A DNA stretch of 64,000 nt from Pseudodesulfovibrio sp. (GCA_016744135.1 JADGEX010000001.1:1313029-1377028), one strand, 5' to 3'; counted from the first letter of the stretch, positions 17,712 through 27,030 are shown. Made by a program: numbers and translations. The notes: generated by a model from the sequence alone, not told the origin.

Positions 17712-18713
17712 ATGAAAAAAGTACTGATTCCGCTTATAGCCGCAGTTCTGTTGGTATGCTCTACTTCTGCTTTTGCAGAAGATTACCAGAGAACCATGAT
17801 CATGGCAGCTACAGCCAACCCTTCTGGAAGCCTTCATGCTGTTGCATTGGAAAAATTCAAGGAAATTGTTGAGCAAGAATCCGCTGGCAATGTCCAGGTC
17901 AATCTTTTCTTGGGCGGCTCCATGGGCTCAGAGCAAGCGAACGTAAAACAACTTCGTGGCTCTGAAATTCATGTAGCAGTTTTGGCGGCTGGTAACTTAA
18001 CTCCTTTTGCTCCGTCTGCTACTATTTCGATCCTGCCTTACCTTTTTCCGAAAATCGAAGATGCATACACACTCCTGAGCAATGAAGAATTTGTCAAAGG
18101 ACTTGGCGACTCGGTTGCTGCAGAGAGCAAAACCCGTCCCCTAGGTTGGCTTATCGGTGGTTACCGTGTGCTGACCAACTCCCAACATAGCATCACCAAG
18201 CTGGCAGACCTTCAGGGCCTCAAAATTCGTGTGCCCAAAGTCCGTATTCAGCTTGATTCTTTCCGTTCCTGGGGCGTAGAGCCACATCCTTTGGCTTGGT
18301 CTGAGACCTTCAATGCTCTCCAACAAGGCGTCGCTGATGGTCAGGAAAACCCTCATTCTATCAACCAGGATCAAAAATTCTGGGAAGTACAGAAATACAT
18401 CACAGACCTGCATTACATGCTGTGGGTCGGCCCGCTGCTCGTTTCCGAGAAATGGTTCCAACGTCTGCCTGAAAACACTCAGATTCTTGTTCAAAAAGCT
18501 GCCACCGAGGCCTGCAAATACGAATGGGAATGGGTTGCAGCACAGAATAAGGTCGCCTTGGACAATTGCATCAAGCACGGCATGGAGCTGAATGAACTTA
18601 CCGATGAAGCTGAATGGATGACAAAGGCCCGCGCCTTATGGCCTGAGTACTACGAAGCCATTGGCGGAAAGGACAAAGTCGACAACGCCCTGAACATCAT
18701 GGGTCAGAACTAG
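17712..18713 (+). CDS. dctP: TRAP transporter substrate-binding protein (sulfonate-type)
   Basis: This 333-residue periplasmic protein has a clear signal peptide (MKKVLIPLIAAVLLVCSTSAFA, cleavage near residue 23). The DctP core contains the ligand-contacting segment GLKIRVPKVRI (Arg near 174) and the hinge PLAWSETFNALQQGVADGQEN. It captures an organic anion for the DctQM permease. Its location inside the lyase regulon suggests isethionate or dihydroxypropanesulfonate. A stable hairpin after the stop (18727-18746) probably protects or enriches the dctP message over dctQM, which is common in TRAP operons. Confidence 0.92.
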   Translation: MKKVLIPLIAAVLLVCSTSAFAEDYQRTMIMAATANPSGSLHAVALEKFKEIVEQESAGNVQVNLFLGGSMGSEQANVKQLRGSEIHVAVLAAGNLTPFAPSATISILPYLFPKIEDAYTLLSNEEFVKGLGDSVAAESKTRPLGWLIGGYRVLTNSQHSITKLADLQGLKIRVPKVRIQLDSFRSWGVEPHPLAWSETFNALQQGVADGQENPHSINQDQKFWEVQKYITDLHYMLWVGPLLVSEKWFQRLPENTQILVQKAATEACKYEWEWVAAQNKVALDNCIKHGMELNELTDEAEWMTKARALWPEYYEAIGGKDKVDNALNIMGQN

Positions 18714-18726
18714 GCGAGTCTTAAAA

Positions 18727-18746
18727 GGGCGGGCTACGGCCCGCCC
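18727..18746 (+). terminator. Intercistronic hairpin after dctP
   Basis: GGGCGGGC-TACG-GCCCGCCC has no T tract. It is more likely an mRNA-stabilising stem or leaky attenuator than a full terminator. Confidence 0.6.
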
Positions 18747-18772
18747 ATAACCTCCTACTGCACAATCAAAAT

Positions 18773-19282
18773 ATGACTATTATAAAAAAATTCTTTGCAA
18801 ACTTTGAAGAAAGTGCCTGTATGGCCTTGATGGCGACTATGGTGTTCGCCCTCACACTCCAGGTGTTCATGCGCTTTGTTCTGAGTTCCTCTCTGGCTTG
18901 GACTGAAGAGTTGTCCCGATACAGCTTCATATGGTCCGTCTACATGGGGGGCGTCCTGGCCGTGAAACATAGCCAGCATGTGCGTATTACGGCCCAGTTT
19001 CTGGTTTTTCCTCCAAAGATCAGAGTCGGTATGACCATCTTCACAGACCTACTCTGGATCGCGGCAAACTTTTTTATCGCTTATCAGTCGGGCTTGGCCC
19101 TGCAAAGCGCGTTTGAATTTCCCGAAGTTTCCCCAACATTAGGTATCGTCAAAGGGTATGTTGAAGCCATGCTGCCAGCATGCTTCCTGCTGATGAACCT
19201 AAGGTTGATCATGAAATATTGGGAGCTGATCAAAAATCATGATCTGATGAGCCTCGCAAAAATTGGTGGAGGGGAAGCGTAA
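18773..19282 (+). CDS. dctQ: TRAP transporter small permease
   Basis: This 169-residue protein has four transmembrane helices (about 15-35, 47-68, 90-110, 130-150) and the family motif LAWTEELSRYSFIWSVYMGG between helices 1 and 2. It pairs with DctM in sodium-driven uptake of the ligand bound by DctP. No strong ribosome site is seen; translation may depend on the dctP transcript. It overlaps the dctM start by one base. Confidence 0.92.
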   Translation: MTIIKKFFANFEESACMALMATMVFALTLQVFMRFVLSSSLAWTEELSRYSFIWSVYMGGVLAVKHSQHVRITAQFLVFPPKIRVGMTIFTDLLWIAANFFIAYQSGLALQSAFEFPEVSPTLGIVKGYVEAMLPACFLLMNLRLIMKYWELIKNHDLMSLAKIGGGEA

Positions 19283-20580
19283 TGTCTACTCTTGCTATTA
19301 CCATCGTATCCCTGATCATCTGTTTTTTCATTGGCATGCCCATTTTCATGTCCCTGATTATTTCAGCGGTCATCGCCATCACGACGTGTGGCTACCTTCC
19401 GATGTCCATCATTCACAACTCACTGTTCGATGGTGTGAACCTGTTCCCGCTCCTTGCAATTCCTTGTTTCGTCATTGCTGGAACTCTGATGGAATACGGT
19501 AACATTACTAAACAGATCATTGATGTAGTGAAGCAGCTCGTCGGCCGTTTGCCTGGCGGACTCGGCATCACCACGATTCTGGCGTGTACCTTCTTCGCCG
19601 CTATCTCCGGCTCAGGTCCGGGAACTGTTGCTGCAATCGGTACCCTGATGATCCCATCCATGGTGCGTAACGGATACACTCCGTCTTACGCTGCGGCATC
19701 GGCTTCGTCCGGTGGTACCATCGGCATCCTGCTGCCGCCAAGTAACCCCATGATCATCTTTGCCATCCTGGCCAACGTATCTGTTACTGCCATGTTCACA
19801 GCAGGCATTCTGCCCGGCCTGATGGTCGCAGTGTGTATGACTTCCATGGCTATGCTCAAGGCAAAGTTGGAAGGTGTTAAACCCGACGTTGAACAGCCGC
19901 CATTTAACCTGAAAGTATTTTTGAAAAGCCTTTCCAAAGGCGGCTTCGCCCTTGCGACGCCTTTCATTATTCTGGGCTCCATTTACACTGGTATGGCAAC
20001 GCCTGTTGAGGCTTCCGTCATCGCCATTGTCTGGGCTCTGTTTGTCGGTATCGTAATCAATAAGGCCCTGAGGTGGAAACACATCAAGTTGTCCCTACTG
20101 GAAGGAGCTATGCTCTGCGGTACGGTCCTCTTTATTGTCGGTGCATCCACGCTTTTCGGCAAGATACTGACCTATGAGCAAGCCCCGCTGCGTTTGGCAA
20201 ACATGGTTTTCGGCGTGTCGAAAGATCCTGAAATCGTCCTTTTGATGATTGTTGGTATTCTTTATTTCCTGGGCATGTTCATGGAGACCCTCTCCACAAT
20301 GATCATCCTGGCCCCGGTGCTCCTGCCCATGGTTGTCGGTCTTGGTATCGACCCAATTCACTTCGGTGTTATCATGGTTATCACCAACGAAGTTGCTATG
20401 TTGACTCCTCCTTTGGGCGTCAACCTCTTCGTGGCTTCCCGTATTGCAAACCTGTCTGTGGAAAAAATATCCCTCGCAGTTTTGCCATACCTATTCGTCC
20501 TTACAATGTGCATTCTCATTGTAATCTACTGCCCATTCCTCAGCACGTGGCTTCCCTCTGTGCTCGGCGCGGGACAGTAG
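19282..20580 (+). CDS. dctM: TRAP transporter large permease
   Basis: This 432-residue, about 12-helix DctM/SiaM-type permease has the features SGSGPGTVAAIGTLMIPSM and GGTIGILLPPSNPMIIFA in the first inverted repeat, and LTPPLGVNLFVAS in the second. It forms the transport channel with DctQ. Its ATG overlaps the dctQ stop (TAATG), indicating translational coupling. It is part of the sigma-54-controlled sulfonate uptake operon. Confidence 0.94.
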   Translation: MSTLAITIVSLIICFFIGMPIFMSLIISAVIAITTCGYLPMSIIHNSLFDGVNLFPLLAIPCFVIAGTLMEYGNITKQIIDVVKQLVGRLPGGLGITTILACTFFAAISGSGPGTVAAIGTLMIPSMVRNGYTPSYAAASASSGGTIGILLPPSNPMIIFAILANVSVTAMFTAGILPGLMVAVCMTSMAMLKAKLEGVKPDVEQPPFNLKVFLKSLSKGGFALATPFIILGSIYTGMATPVEASVIAIVWALFVGIVINKALRWKHIKLSLLEGAMLCGTVLFIVGASTLFGKILTYEQAPLRLANMVFGVSKDPEIVLLMIVGILYFLGMFMETLSTMIILAPVLLPMVVGLGIDPIHFGVIMVITNEVAMLTPPLGVNLFVASRIANLSVEKISLAVLPYLFVLTMCILIVIYCPFLSTWLPSVLGAGQ

Positions 20581-20603
20581 CTCAACCACCAACAAACCAC
20601 ATC

Positions 20604-20630
20604 CGGCCCCGTCAGTTTCTGGCGGGGCCG
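20604..20630 (+). terminator. Hairpin between dctM and the aldo-keto reductase gene
   Basis: CGGCCCCG pairs with CGGGGCCG across an 11-nt loop, followed by TTTCC. It is a weak terminator or attenuator, and read-through into the reductase gene 18 bp later is likely. Confidence 0.6.
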
Positions 20631-20647
20631 TTTCCGTAGGGGGAATC

Positions 20648-21592
20648 ATGAAATATCTGACACTGCACACTGACAGCAAAATGCCTGCCCTCGGCCTCGG
20701 AACATGGCAGGCAGCAAAAGGAGAGGTCGGTCAAGCCGTCTCCAAGGCCCTCAGCATAGGCTATCGCCATATTGACTGCGCCCATGTTTACGGCAATGAA
20801 ACGGAAATCGGAGAAGCCCTGACATCTACGCGCGTTCCCCGGCAAGAACTGTGGGTTACGTCCAAACTTTGGAATAATTCCCAGCGGCCTCAAGATGTAC
20901 GGGCGGCTTTGGTCAATTCTCTCAAGAGGCTTTGCCTAGACTATCTCGATCTTTATCTCATTCATTGGCCAGTACAAATTTCACATATGGTTATGTCCCC
21001 ACAGTCCGCCACCGACCTTATTCCATGGACGACGGAACACGCTCTTGAAACGTGGGGCGCACTTGAAGAATGCGTAAAGGAAGGACTGGTGCGTCACATC
21101 GGGACATCCAATTTCAGCACCAAGAAAATTCAGATTCTACTCGACAATGGCACAATTCGGCCGGCGGTAAGCCAAGTGGAAATGCACCCTTATCTTCAAC
21201 AGAACAGGATGCGTAAATTCTGTGCTGATAACGGTATTATTGTGACTGGCTTTGCTCCTCTTGGCTCCAAACATCGCCCCGCGCACCAAATCAAAGAAGG
21301 CGAACCAAGTCTTCTTGATCATCCAGACATCATTGCCATTGCGGAAAAGTATGAAACAACACCCGCCACAATCCTGCTTGGTTGGGCCATGACACGCAAC
21401 ACTTCTGTCATTCCCAAATCCACCAATCCCATGCGGTTGCAGCAGAATCTGGCCGCCGCCGACATTGTGCTCGACGAAAAAGACATGACGGTGATCAAAG
21501 GGCTTGATGCCGGCTACCGTTTTCTCGACGGCTCTCACTGGATGATGGAAGGCTCGTCGTATACGTCGGAAAATTTGTGGGACGACGAATAA
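20648..21592 (+). CDS. Aldo-keto reductase
   Basis: This 314-residue NAD(P)H-dependent reductase has the AKR tetrad in order: Asp and Tyr in HIDCAHVYGNE (~49-54), Lys in VTSKLW (~80) and His in YLIHWP (~112). The coenzyme motif IPKSTNPMRLQQN lies near residue 260. It reduces an aldehyde or ketone to an alcohol. In the island it follows the TRAP genes and may reduce the lyase product: acetaldehyde from isethionate, or hydroxyacetone from dihydroxypropanesulfonate. The substrate is inferred. A GGGGG ribosome site precedes the ATG. Confidence 0.88.
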   Translation: MKYLTLHTDSKMPALGLGTWQAAKGEVGQAVSKALSIGYRHIDCAHVYGNETEIGEALTSTRVPRQELWVTSKLWNNSQRPQDVRAALVNSLKRLCLDYLDLYLIHWPVQISHMVMSPQSATDLIPWTTEHALETWGALEECVKEGLVRHIGTSNFSTKKIQILLDNGTIRPAVSQVEMHPYLQQNRMRKFCADNGIIVTGFAPLGSKHRPAHQIKEGEPSLLDHPDIIAIAEKYETTPATILLGWAMTRNTSVIPKSTNPMRLQQNLAAADIVLDEKDMTVIKGLDAGYRFLDGSHWMMEGSSYTSENLWDDE

Positions 21593-21649
21593 CTTTTTTA
21601 AAGTTGTGCACCGGATTTATTTCTTGATTTCAGCAAAATGAGGAAAAAT

Positions 21650-23539
21650 ATGACCATAAGCGCAAAAAACAAAATAGTTCTGAGTGTGTTTCTTTTTTTC
21701 ACGATCATCATTTTAACTATGACAGTGTTTTCCTATAAAAGTTTCAGCAACTCATCTTATGATAATCATATGAAGGAACTAGACACTGCTTCCCTGGCAG
21801 TCGGTAAGGCTGTCAAAGAAAAGACGAACACTTACTTCAGCGAACTGGAACTCATATCCAATCTCTATAACGGCGGAACCGCTTCAGATGAACAGGAACA
21901 GCTTGCCTACCGAGTGAATCTGCTTGGTCAACTCGCAAAACAGGCTGGCGTCAAGGATACATATTACTGCCTTAGTGATGGAAGCACTTTTTCAATTGGT
22001 GCCAAAGGCAAGGTCCCAAATTTTAACGCCAAGAAAGTGGGGCGAGAGTGGTTTAGACGTGTTTTCAACGGTGAAAAACGTATTGTCACCACGCCGTATG
22101 TTTCTTCCATCGGACAGACCGTTATGGCCGTGGCCGTCCCCATCACTGTTTCCGGGCGGACTGAAGGCGTTCTCTGCCTCAATCTGCCATTAACAACAAT
22201 TACTGAAATAACGCAGAACACGCTTAACTTTAAGAACATATTTCTTTCACGCCCGGATGGATACATCATGGCAAGCGCGGACAAAGAACAGATCGGCAAA
22301 AGTCTTTGGGAAGAGGTTCCATCTCTCGCGAATTTTAAAGACTCCAACTCAACCGACAGAATCCGTTTTGTAATGAACGGTGTGGACTATGAGGGCAGTG
22401 TCTATGTTATTGACTCTCTCGGCTGGAAGGTCTGGACATATGAAAAAATAGAAATAATACAGACTGATTCCATCGACAATCTGATTTTTAACATTATCAC
22501 GGCGATCATCGCCTTAATCTTGTCTGCCTTGATTCTCACATTTCTTGTGAAGACCGTTATTTTTAAACCGCTTGAGACGGTCGACAAAGGACTTAGCCGG
22601 ATTGAACAAGGTGATTTAACCTATGTTGAAGAGGGAAAAATCCAGAACGACGAAATCGGAAAGTTGATGCAGTCCCTTAAGAACATGGGACAACAGCTTT
22701 TGTCAGTTGTCAGCGAAGTCCGTTCTACAATTTTATCGGTCAGTGGAGGAGCGGAAGAACTGTCTTCTACAGCACAAGTTTTGGCGCAGGGAGCAACGGA
22801 ACAGGCTGCCAGTATCGAAGAAGTCTCAGCGTCCATGGAAGAAATGGTTTCAAACATCAGTCAAAATGCCAAAAATTCACGTGAAACCGAACGCATATCC
22901 CGTCAGTCTGCCATAGAGGCGGAAAAAGGCGGCAAGGCTGTTGCAAAAACTGTCGAAGCCATGCGGGAAATCGCAGACAAAATATCCGTTATTGAGGAAA
23001 TCGCTCGTCAAACCAATCTTCTCGCTTTGAATGCCGCCATCGAGGCTGCCCGCGCCGGCGAACATGGCAAAGGGTTTGCCGTGGTTGCAGCCGAAGTGCG
23101 AAAATTGGCTGAACGTTCCGGCATGGCCGCTGCCGAGATCAGCGATTTGTCGGCATCCAGTGTCGCCGTGGCTGAAGAAGCTGGTGAAATGCTGAGCAAA
23201 ATGGTCCCTGACATTAAGCATACTTCCGAATTGATTCAGGAGATCGCAGCGGCAAGTGATGAACAGAATGCTGGAGCCGAGACAGTAAACAGAGCTATTC
23301 ATCAGCTTGATCAGGTTATCCAGCAGGCTGCAGCGGCCTCGGAGGAAATGTCGTCGACTTCGGAACAACTGAGTTCACAAGCTGCGCATCTCAGCGAAAC
23401 AGTGGCCTTCTTCAATATAGGCCACGAAAATGGCGGTATTCGTTCGCAAACGACGACTCTTCTCAGAAGAAACAATTCGCCTGCCCAACTCCCTACGGGA
23501 CGACAGGCCATTGATCGCGATGTATATGAACAATTTTAA
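21650..23539 (+). CDS. Methyl-accepting chemotaxis protein, dCache sensor
   Basis: This ~629-residue chemoreceptor has an N-terminal transmembrane helix (~5-28), a periplasmic double-Cache-like sensor (~35-275; [20 protein letters not shown], then a VMAVAVPI strand), a second helix (~278-305), a HAMP domain, and a cytoplasmic signalling hairpin tipped by [21 protein letters not shown] start at the ATG at 21650, because GAGGAAAA lies at the proper distance; an in-frame ATG 12 bp earlier lacks a site. There is no CheR-binding pentapeptide at the C-terminus. Its location suggests taxis toward the island's sulfonate substrate or a product. It ends at a bidirectional terminator. Confidence 0.92.
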   Translation: MTISAKNKIVLSVFLFFTIIILTMTVFSYKSFSNSSYDNHMKELDTASLAVGKAVKEKTNTYFSELELISNLYNGGTASDEQEQLAYRVNLLGQLAKQAGVKDTYYCLSDGSTFSIGAKGKVPNFNAKKVGREWFRRVFNGEKRIVTTPYVSSIGQTVMAVAVPITVSGRTEGVLCLNLPLTTITEITQNTLNFKNIFLSRPDGYIMASADKEQIGKSLWEEVPSLANFKDSNSTDRIRFVMNGVDYEGSVYVIDSLGWKVWTYEKIEIIQTDSIDNLIFNIITAIIALILSALILTFLVKTVIFKPLETVDKGLSRIEQGDLTYVEEGKIQNDEIGKLMQSLKNMGQQLLSVVSEVRSTILSVSGGAEELSSTAQVLAQGATEQAASIEEVSASMEEMVSNISQNAKNSRETERISRQSAIEAEKGGKAVAKTVEAMREIADKISVIEEIARQTNLLALNAAIEAARAGEHGKGFAVVAAEVRKLAERSGMAAAEISDLSASSVAVAEEAGEMLSKMVPDIKHTSELIQEIAAASDEQNAGAETVNRAIHQLDQVIQQAAAASEEMSSTSEQLSSQAAHLSETVAFFNIGHENGGIRSQTTTLLRRNNSPAQLPTGRQAIDRDVYEQF

Positions 23540-23561
23540 CAATCAAAACACGTAAAGAAAC

Positions 23562-23600
23562 AAATAAGGCCCAAAAGTTTTAACTTTTGAGCCTTATTTT
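23562..23600. terminator. Bidirectional terminator after the chemoreceptor
   Basis: AAATAAGGC-CAAAAG pairs with CTTTTG-GCCTTATTT around a TTTTAA loop. A and T tracts flank both sides. Confidence 0.85.
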
Positions 23601-23867
23601 CATGTCTATATCTGAAAAAACAAAGCGTAAGGAAGCCTACAACTCCAAAACCTATTGCGTTGTTTGCTAAGCAATCGCCCAAATCCCCAGTAGGAATAAC
23701 CAACTTTATCCCAATCTCCCTAAAAATCTGAAAATATTTTTTTACAAAACAACAAATTTCATATCTCCTTAAACAAGCATTACATACTTCAAAGATTTTT
23801 CTTTCGCCAAATGCATACGCGGACAGTATCACATTTAATTAACAGCCAATTCATAACGAGATCTAGT
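23601..23867. other. AT-rich spacer without a recognised gene
   Basis: I see no credible coding frame between the chemoreceptor terminator and the CYTH gene. It is AT-rich and presumably carries the promoter of the CYTH gene, but no convincing -35/-10 pair stands out. Confidence 0.5.
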
Positions 23868-24389
23868 ATGCCAAATAACATTGAGATTAAAGCTCAAGTC
23901 AGCAATCTCTCAAACTTACAAAAAAAAGTAGAGGAGTTATGTGGAAAACATCATGACTTGCTCTATCAAAGGGATATTTTTTACACCTTAAAAAAATATC
24001 GTATTAAACTCAGAAATGTTAACGAAAAATTCGAACTCATACTCTACAAAAGAGAAGACACCTCTGGCCCTAAAAAATCGAGTTACATACGCATCCCAGT
24101 AGTGTTTCCTCAACTCGTCCATACGATACTCAAAACGACCCTGGGAATAAGAAGCGTTGTTGAAAAGAAAAGAGTTCTTTTCTTTTCAGGACAAACAAGA
24201 ATACATCTGGATAATGTTGAGAATCTTGGAACTTTTTTAGAATTTGAAGTTGTTCTCGATGACAAGGACTCCCAAGAAAATGGGATTTCAATTGCCAACA
24301 ACCTCATGAAACAGTTGGGTATACGAAAAACCGATCTCATCTCAGGATCTTACATTGATCTCATTGAAAAGGACTCACACCTAAAATAG
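23868..24389 (+). CDS. CYTH-domain protein (class IV adenylate cyclase / ThTPase-like)
   Basis: This 173-residue protein begins MPNNIEIKAQV, the EIK variant of the ExExK signature of the CYTH superfamily. Basic and acidic strands follow (YRIKLRNVNEKFELILYKRED, near 40-60; HLDNVENLGTFLEFEVVL, near 120-135), forming the triphosphate tunnel. Members act on triphosphates (adenylate cyclase CyaB, thiamine triphosphatase, inorganic triphosphatase); the substrate cannot be told. I chose the ATG at 23868 over an upstream in-frame ATG because the domain starts there. The AT-rich composition differs from the isl genes, and it stands alone next to an IS element. Confidence 0.8.
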   Translation: MPNNIEIKAQVSNLSNLQKKVEELCGKHHDLLYQRDIFYTLKKYRIKLRNVNEKFELILYKREDTSGPKKSSYIRIPVVFPQLVHTILKTTLGIRSVVEKKRVLFFSGQTRIHLDNVENLGTFLEFEVVLDDKDSQENGISIANNLMKQLGIRKTDLISGSYIDLIEKDSHLK

Positions 24390-24687
24390 AAAGAGCACTC
24401 TTCCCCATTTTTTTATAACCAACCATTACTTAAGTGAATCAAGCATAGCTCTTTTCGTTAATTCAAAAAGGAGAAGACACAACGGAGACTCTAGGTATAA
24501 TAGAATCCCTTTCTGTTTTTAGACAGAAATGCCATCTCCTTAAATATATTAGAAAAATTATAAGCACAGCCACTTCGTCGCATTAATAAACAGTGGATTT
24601 AAAAAAACGATTTCACACCCCGCCTTCAACTTCTTAAATCGACGTTTACAAAAAAGTACCTACCGAACTCCCAATACCATTGAGGAT
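24390..24687. other. AT-rich spacer before IS copy 1
   Basis: No reading frame or RNA is recognised here. It may hold the decayed 3' side of the CYTH locus. Confidence 0.4.
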
Positions 24688-24754
24688 AGAGGTGGCCTCA
24701 GAAAACTGGACCACTTGTTTAGGTGGACATATAGTAGCCGAAGGAGGCTCGATT

Positions 24755-25039
24755 ATGTCCAAGAGAAGACGTTTTTCAGCTGAGTTCAAAGCCCGTGTCG
24801 CACTTGATGCATTGTCCGGTGAACACACGATTTCAGAATTGACCAGTAAGCATGGCGTTCATCCCAATCAGGTCTCCACGTGGAAGAAGCAAGCTAAGGA
24901 AGGGGGTGTCGAATCCTTTTCCGGCAAGACCAAGAATACCCCGCAAAACAACGAAGCGCAGATCAAAGACCTTCATGCAAAGATCGGCCAGTTACTAGTG
25001 GAGAAGGATTTTTTGCAACAAGCCTTCGCCAAAATTTGA
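24755..25039 (+). CDS. IS3 OrfA (transposase HTH subunit), copy 1
   Basis: This is a 94-residue HTH_Tnp_1 protein: MSKRRRFSAEFKARVALDAL, then a helix-turn-helix (ISELTSKHGVHPNQVSTWKK) and a C-terminal leucine-zipper-like helix (LHAKIGQLLVEKDFLQQAF). It matches OrfA of copy 2 residue for residue over most of its length. A GGAGG site precedes the ATG. It appears intact, but the partner OrfB is broken. Confidence 0.9.
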   Translation: MSKRRRFSAEFKARVALDALSGEHTISELTSKHGVHPNQVSTWKKQAKEGGVESFSGKTKNTPQNNEAQIKDLHAKIGQLLVEKDFLQQAFAKI

Positions 25040-25805
25040 GCTGCGGGCGAAGGCACAAGGTCGTCGACAACGGGCATCCAAATCTCAGCGTTCGACGACA
25101 ATGCAAAGTTCTGCAATTACAAAGATCAACATACTATTATCAGCCATCGGCGAGTCTCTGCTCAATCTTGTATTGATGCGGAAGATTGATGAGTTGTTTA
25201 TGGAATTGCCGTTTTTCAGCTCCAGACAAATGCGGAATATCCTGCGAGATACGGGGGATTCTGTTGGTCAAAAGCGGGTGAGGAGGCTGATGCGAAAAAT
25301 GGGTTTGATGGCTGTCTATCAAAAGCCTCGAACGAGCCAGCCTCATCCTGGGCATAAGGTTTATCCATACTTGCTTCGGAATCTGCCGATCACAAAGCCG
25401 AACCAGATTTGGTGCACGGACATTACGTATATCCCCATGAAACGTGGATTCCTGTATCTCGTGGCGGTCATGGACTGGCACAGTCGCGCAGTTCTCTCTT
25501 GGCGATTGTCGAATACGATGGACACAGATTTCTGTGTAGCAGCTTTGGAAGAGGCCATAAATTGCTATGGCGCGCCAGAGATATTCAATACTGATCAAGG
25601 CTCACAGTTTACCATTTATGAATTCATGAAGACTCTCAGGGATGCTGGTATACGTATTTCAATGGACGGACGGGGTCGTTGGATGGATAACGTCATGATC
25701 GAACGGCTATGGCGTTCGCTGAAGTATGAATGCGTGTATTTGCGTGAGTTGAATACGGGAAGTGAGCTGCGTGAGGCATTGGCTTGGAATCAAAAGGCAG
25801 CGTAA
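25036..25805 (+). pseudogene. IS3 OrfB transposase, frameshifted and internally deleted
   Basis: Compared with OrfB of copy 2, the N-terminal ~40 codons lie in one frame (VVDNGHPNLSVRRQCKVLQ), which ends in a stop near 25185. The catalytic part (DDE core with WCTDITYIP and [10 protein letters not shown]) continues in another frame from about 25160. After GSELREALAW the sequence jumps to the last codons (KAA, stop), so about 60 codons including the final conserved HSTFDGKRP region are missing. It is inactive. Confidence 0.88.
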
Positions 25806-25894
25806 CCCATAAACTCGTCCATCTTAAATTCGCTGCTCAGTGGTCCGAAGAACCGAGGGCACCTCTCTCCCCTCTCTAGTTTAGGTACACAAAC

Positions 25895-25945
25895 AGCGTA
25901 ACACGTAAAATTATCCACCTTAAATACGCCACTCAATAGTCAATA
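25895..25945 (+). repeat. IS3 right-end remnant
   Basis: GCGTAACACG, then ATTATCCACCTTAAATACGC and CACTCAATAGTC, resembles the right end of the related IS at 46911-46981. It is a scar of another insertion next to copy 1. Confidence 0.6.
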
Positions 25946-26030
25946 CGGTGTCCCACTTATCCGTACTAAACAAAAAAATAGGCCACCCAAATTTCTCAAC
26001 TTAAGTGGCCCATTTTCTCAACTTAGGTGT

Positions 26031-26174
26031 CAGCTTACAATCGGACACAAAACGCTCCGCATGGCGGATCGGTATTCCCACCTCGAAGCGGCAAGAGAGA
26101 ACGTCATACAGGACAATCTGGCCGCCCACTATGAAGACACTCAGGCTATGGTTTCGAAAAAAAGGAACACATAG
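26031..26174 (+). pseudogene. Tyrosine recombinase (integrase) C-terminal fragment
   Basis: Forty-seven codons read QLTIGHKTLRMADRYSHLEA, then about 27 further residues to a TAG. This is the conserved end of phage-type integrases: the His of GHKT, the Arg of LRM and the nucleophile Tyr of RYSHL. Nothing upstream continues the catalytic domain. It ends 37 bp before the tRNA-Ala fragment, the usual int-att arrangement, so it is probably what remains of the island's integrase. Confidence 0.82.
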
Positions 26175-26210
26175 CGGACATTTTCTCAAAAGCGCCCCTC
26201 AGACACGAAA

Positions 26211-26300
26211 AAAGGACTCCAAGTATTCACTTGAAATCCTTGTTTTTCTTGTGGTGGAGCTGGAGGGAATCGAACCCACGACCTCTTGAATGCCATTCAA
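26211..26300 (-). repeat. Island right end: tRNA-Ala(GGC) 3' fragment plus terminator
   Basis: On the minus strand this is the 3' half of tRNA-Ala: anticodon stem-loop CTTGA-ATGGCAT-TCAAG (anticodon GGC), variable region, T-arm with GGGTTCGATTCCC, acceptor CAGCTCCA and CCA. A hairpin terminator follows. The 5' half (D-arm side) is missing. It is ~85% identical to 9501-9588 in the same orientation and marks the right boundary of the 16.7-kb island. Confidence 0.82.
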
Positions 26301-26539
26301 GATTGCCTGTGGGTGCGACAATGGATTAACCAACTAAAAACAAAGAGCTTTCGCCCGAATATTCTGATTTGAGCATCGTGTGCACGTCGTGTAGGAGGCG
26401 CCTGATTTCAATGGATTACGCATGTTGTAGCTGTGGATTGGGACACAAAAAGGACACGAGACATCCCTTTATAGATTACTTGCCACTGGAAAACCAAATC
26501 AACCAGGATACTCATATGTATCAATAAAACTGGATGCGC

Positions 26540-26982
26540 GCGCCAAGAAGTACTTGACCTCAAATGGTCACACATTGGTCTGAAGTTTCAGAACTCTGGA
26601 TTTATCAACTTCTTCCGCACCAAGAATACGCAAGAAAGGCTCTACTCAATCATGCTGAGAACAAGAGAAGCCCTGATCAAGCGAAAGGCTCATCTCGAAA
26701 AAATGTGGGATCAAAGCAAAAGAAGGATATGTCATCGGATGACTTAATGGCACTCTGTTTACCAACTTCAACAAAGCCTGGCACACCATCGGCAATACAT
26801 GCGGAAGCTCAACTTCCATGGCAACTGCCAAACTTACGGCACGAACATCGTGCTGACAGGCGACCCGACCAAACATACGGCGGCCATAATCAGACACAAG
26901 GATCCACGCATGACTGAGCGTATACACCAACCTTGAGACATTGCGGCATAATCCGGTGCAGGACAAGTCAGCCGCACACTAA
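26540..26982 (+). pseudogene. Second integrase pseudogene (catalytic domain, frameshifted)
   Basis: Readable pieces in three frames follow the integrase catalytic fold in order: LDLKWSHIGLKF, INFFRTKNTQERLYSI, MLRTREALIKRKAHLEKM, then after a stop FTNFNKAWHTIG, and in another frame LNFHGNCQTYGTNIVLTGD and AAIIRHKDPRMTERI, and finally YTNLETLRHNPVQDKSAAH and a stop. The HxLRH box is degraded. At least three frame changes are needed, so it is dead. It is followed 48 bp later by another tRNA 3' fragment. Confidence 0.82.
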
Positions 26983-27030
26983 GAAAACAAAAAAACATTT
27001 AGGACACATAGGTGACATAAAATCGACTTT

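Larger units (their letters stand above)
24688..25866 (+). mobile_element. IS3-family insertion sequence, copy 1 (decayed)
   Basis: The ends are imperfect inverted repeats: AGAGGTGGCCTC with TGGACCACT at the left, and the complement of AGTGGTCC with GGGCACCTCT at the right. It encloses orfA and a broken orfB. At 1179 bp it is shorter than the intact relative at 45606-46899 because the 3' end of orfB is deleted. It lies just inside the island's right end. Confidence 0.85.

Noticed and set aside
26564..26917. A 117-codon gene after the tRNA fragment
   Set aside because: The true coding signal switches between frames and spells a tyrosine recombinase; this frame is a by-product of the broken integrase.
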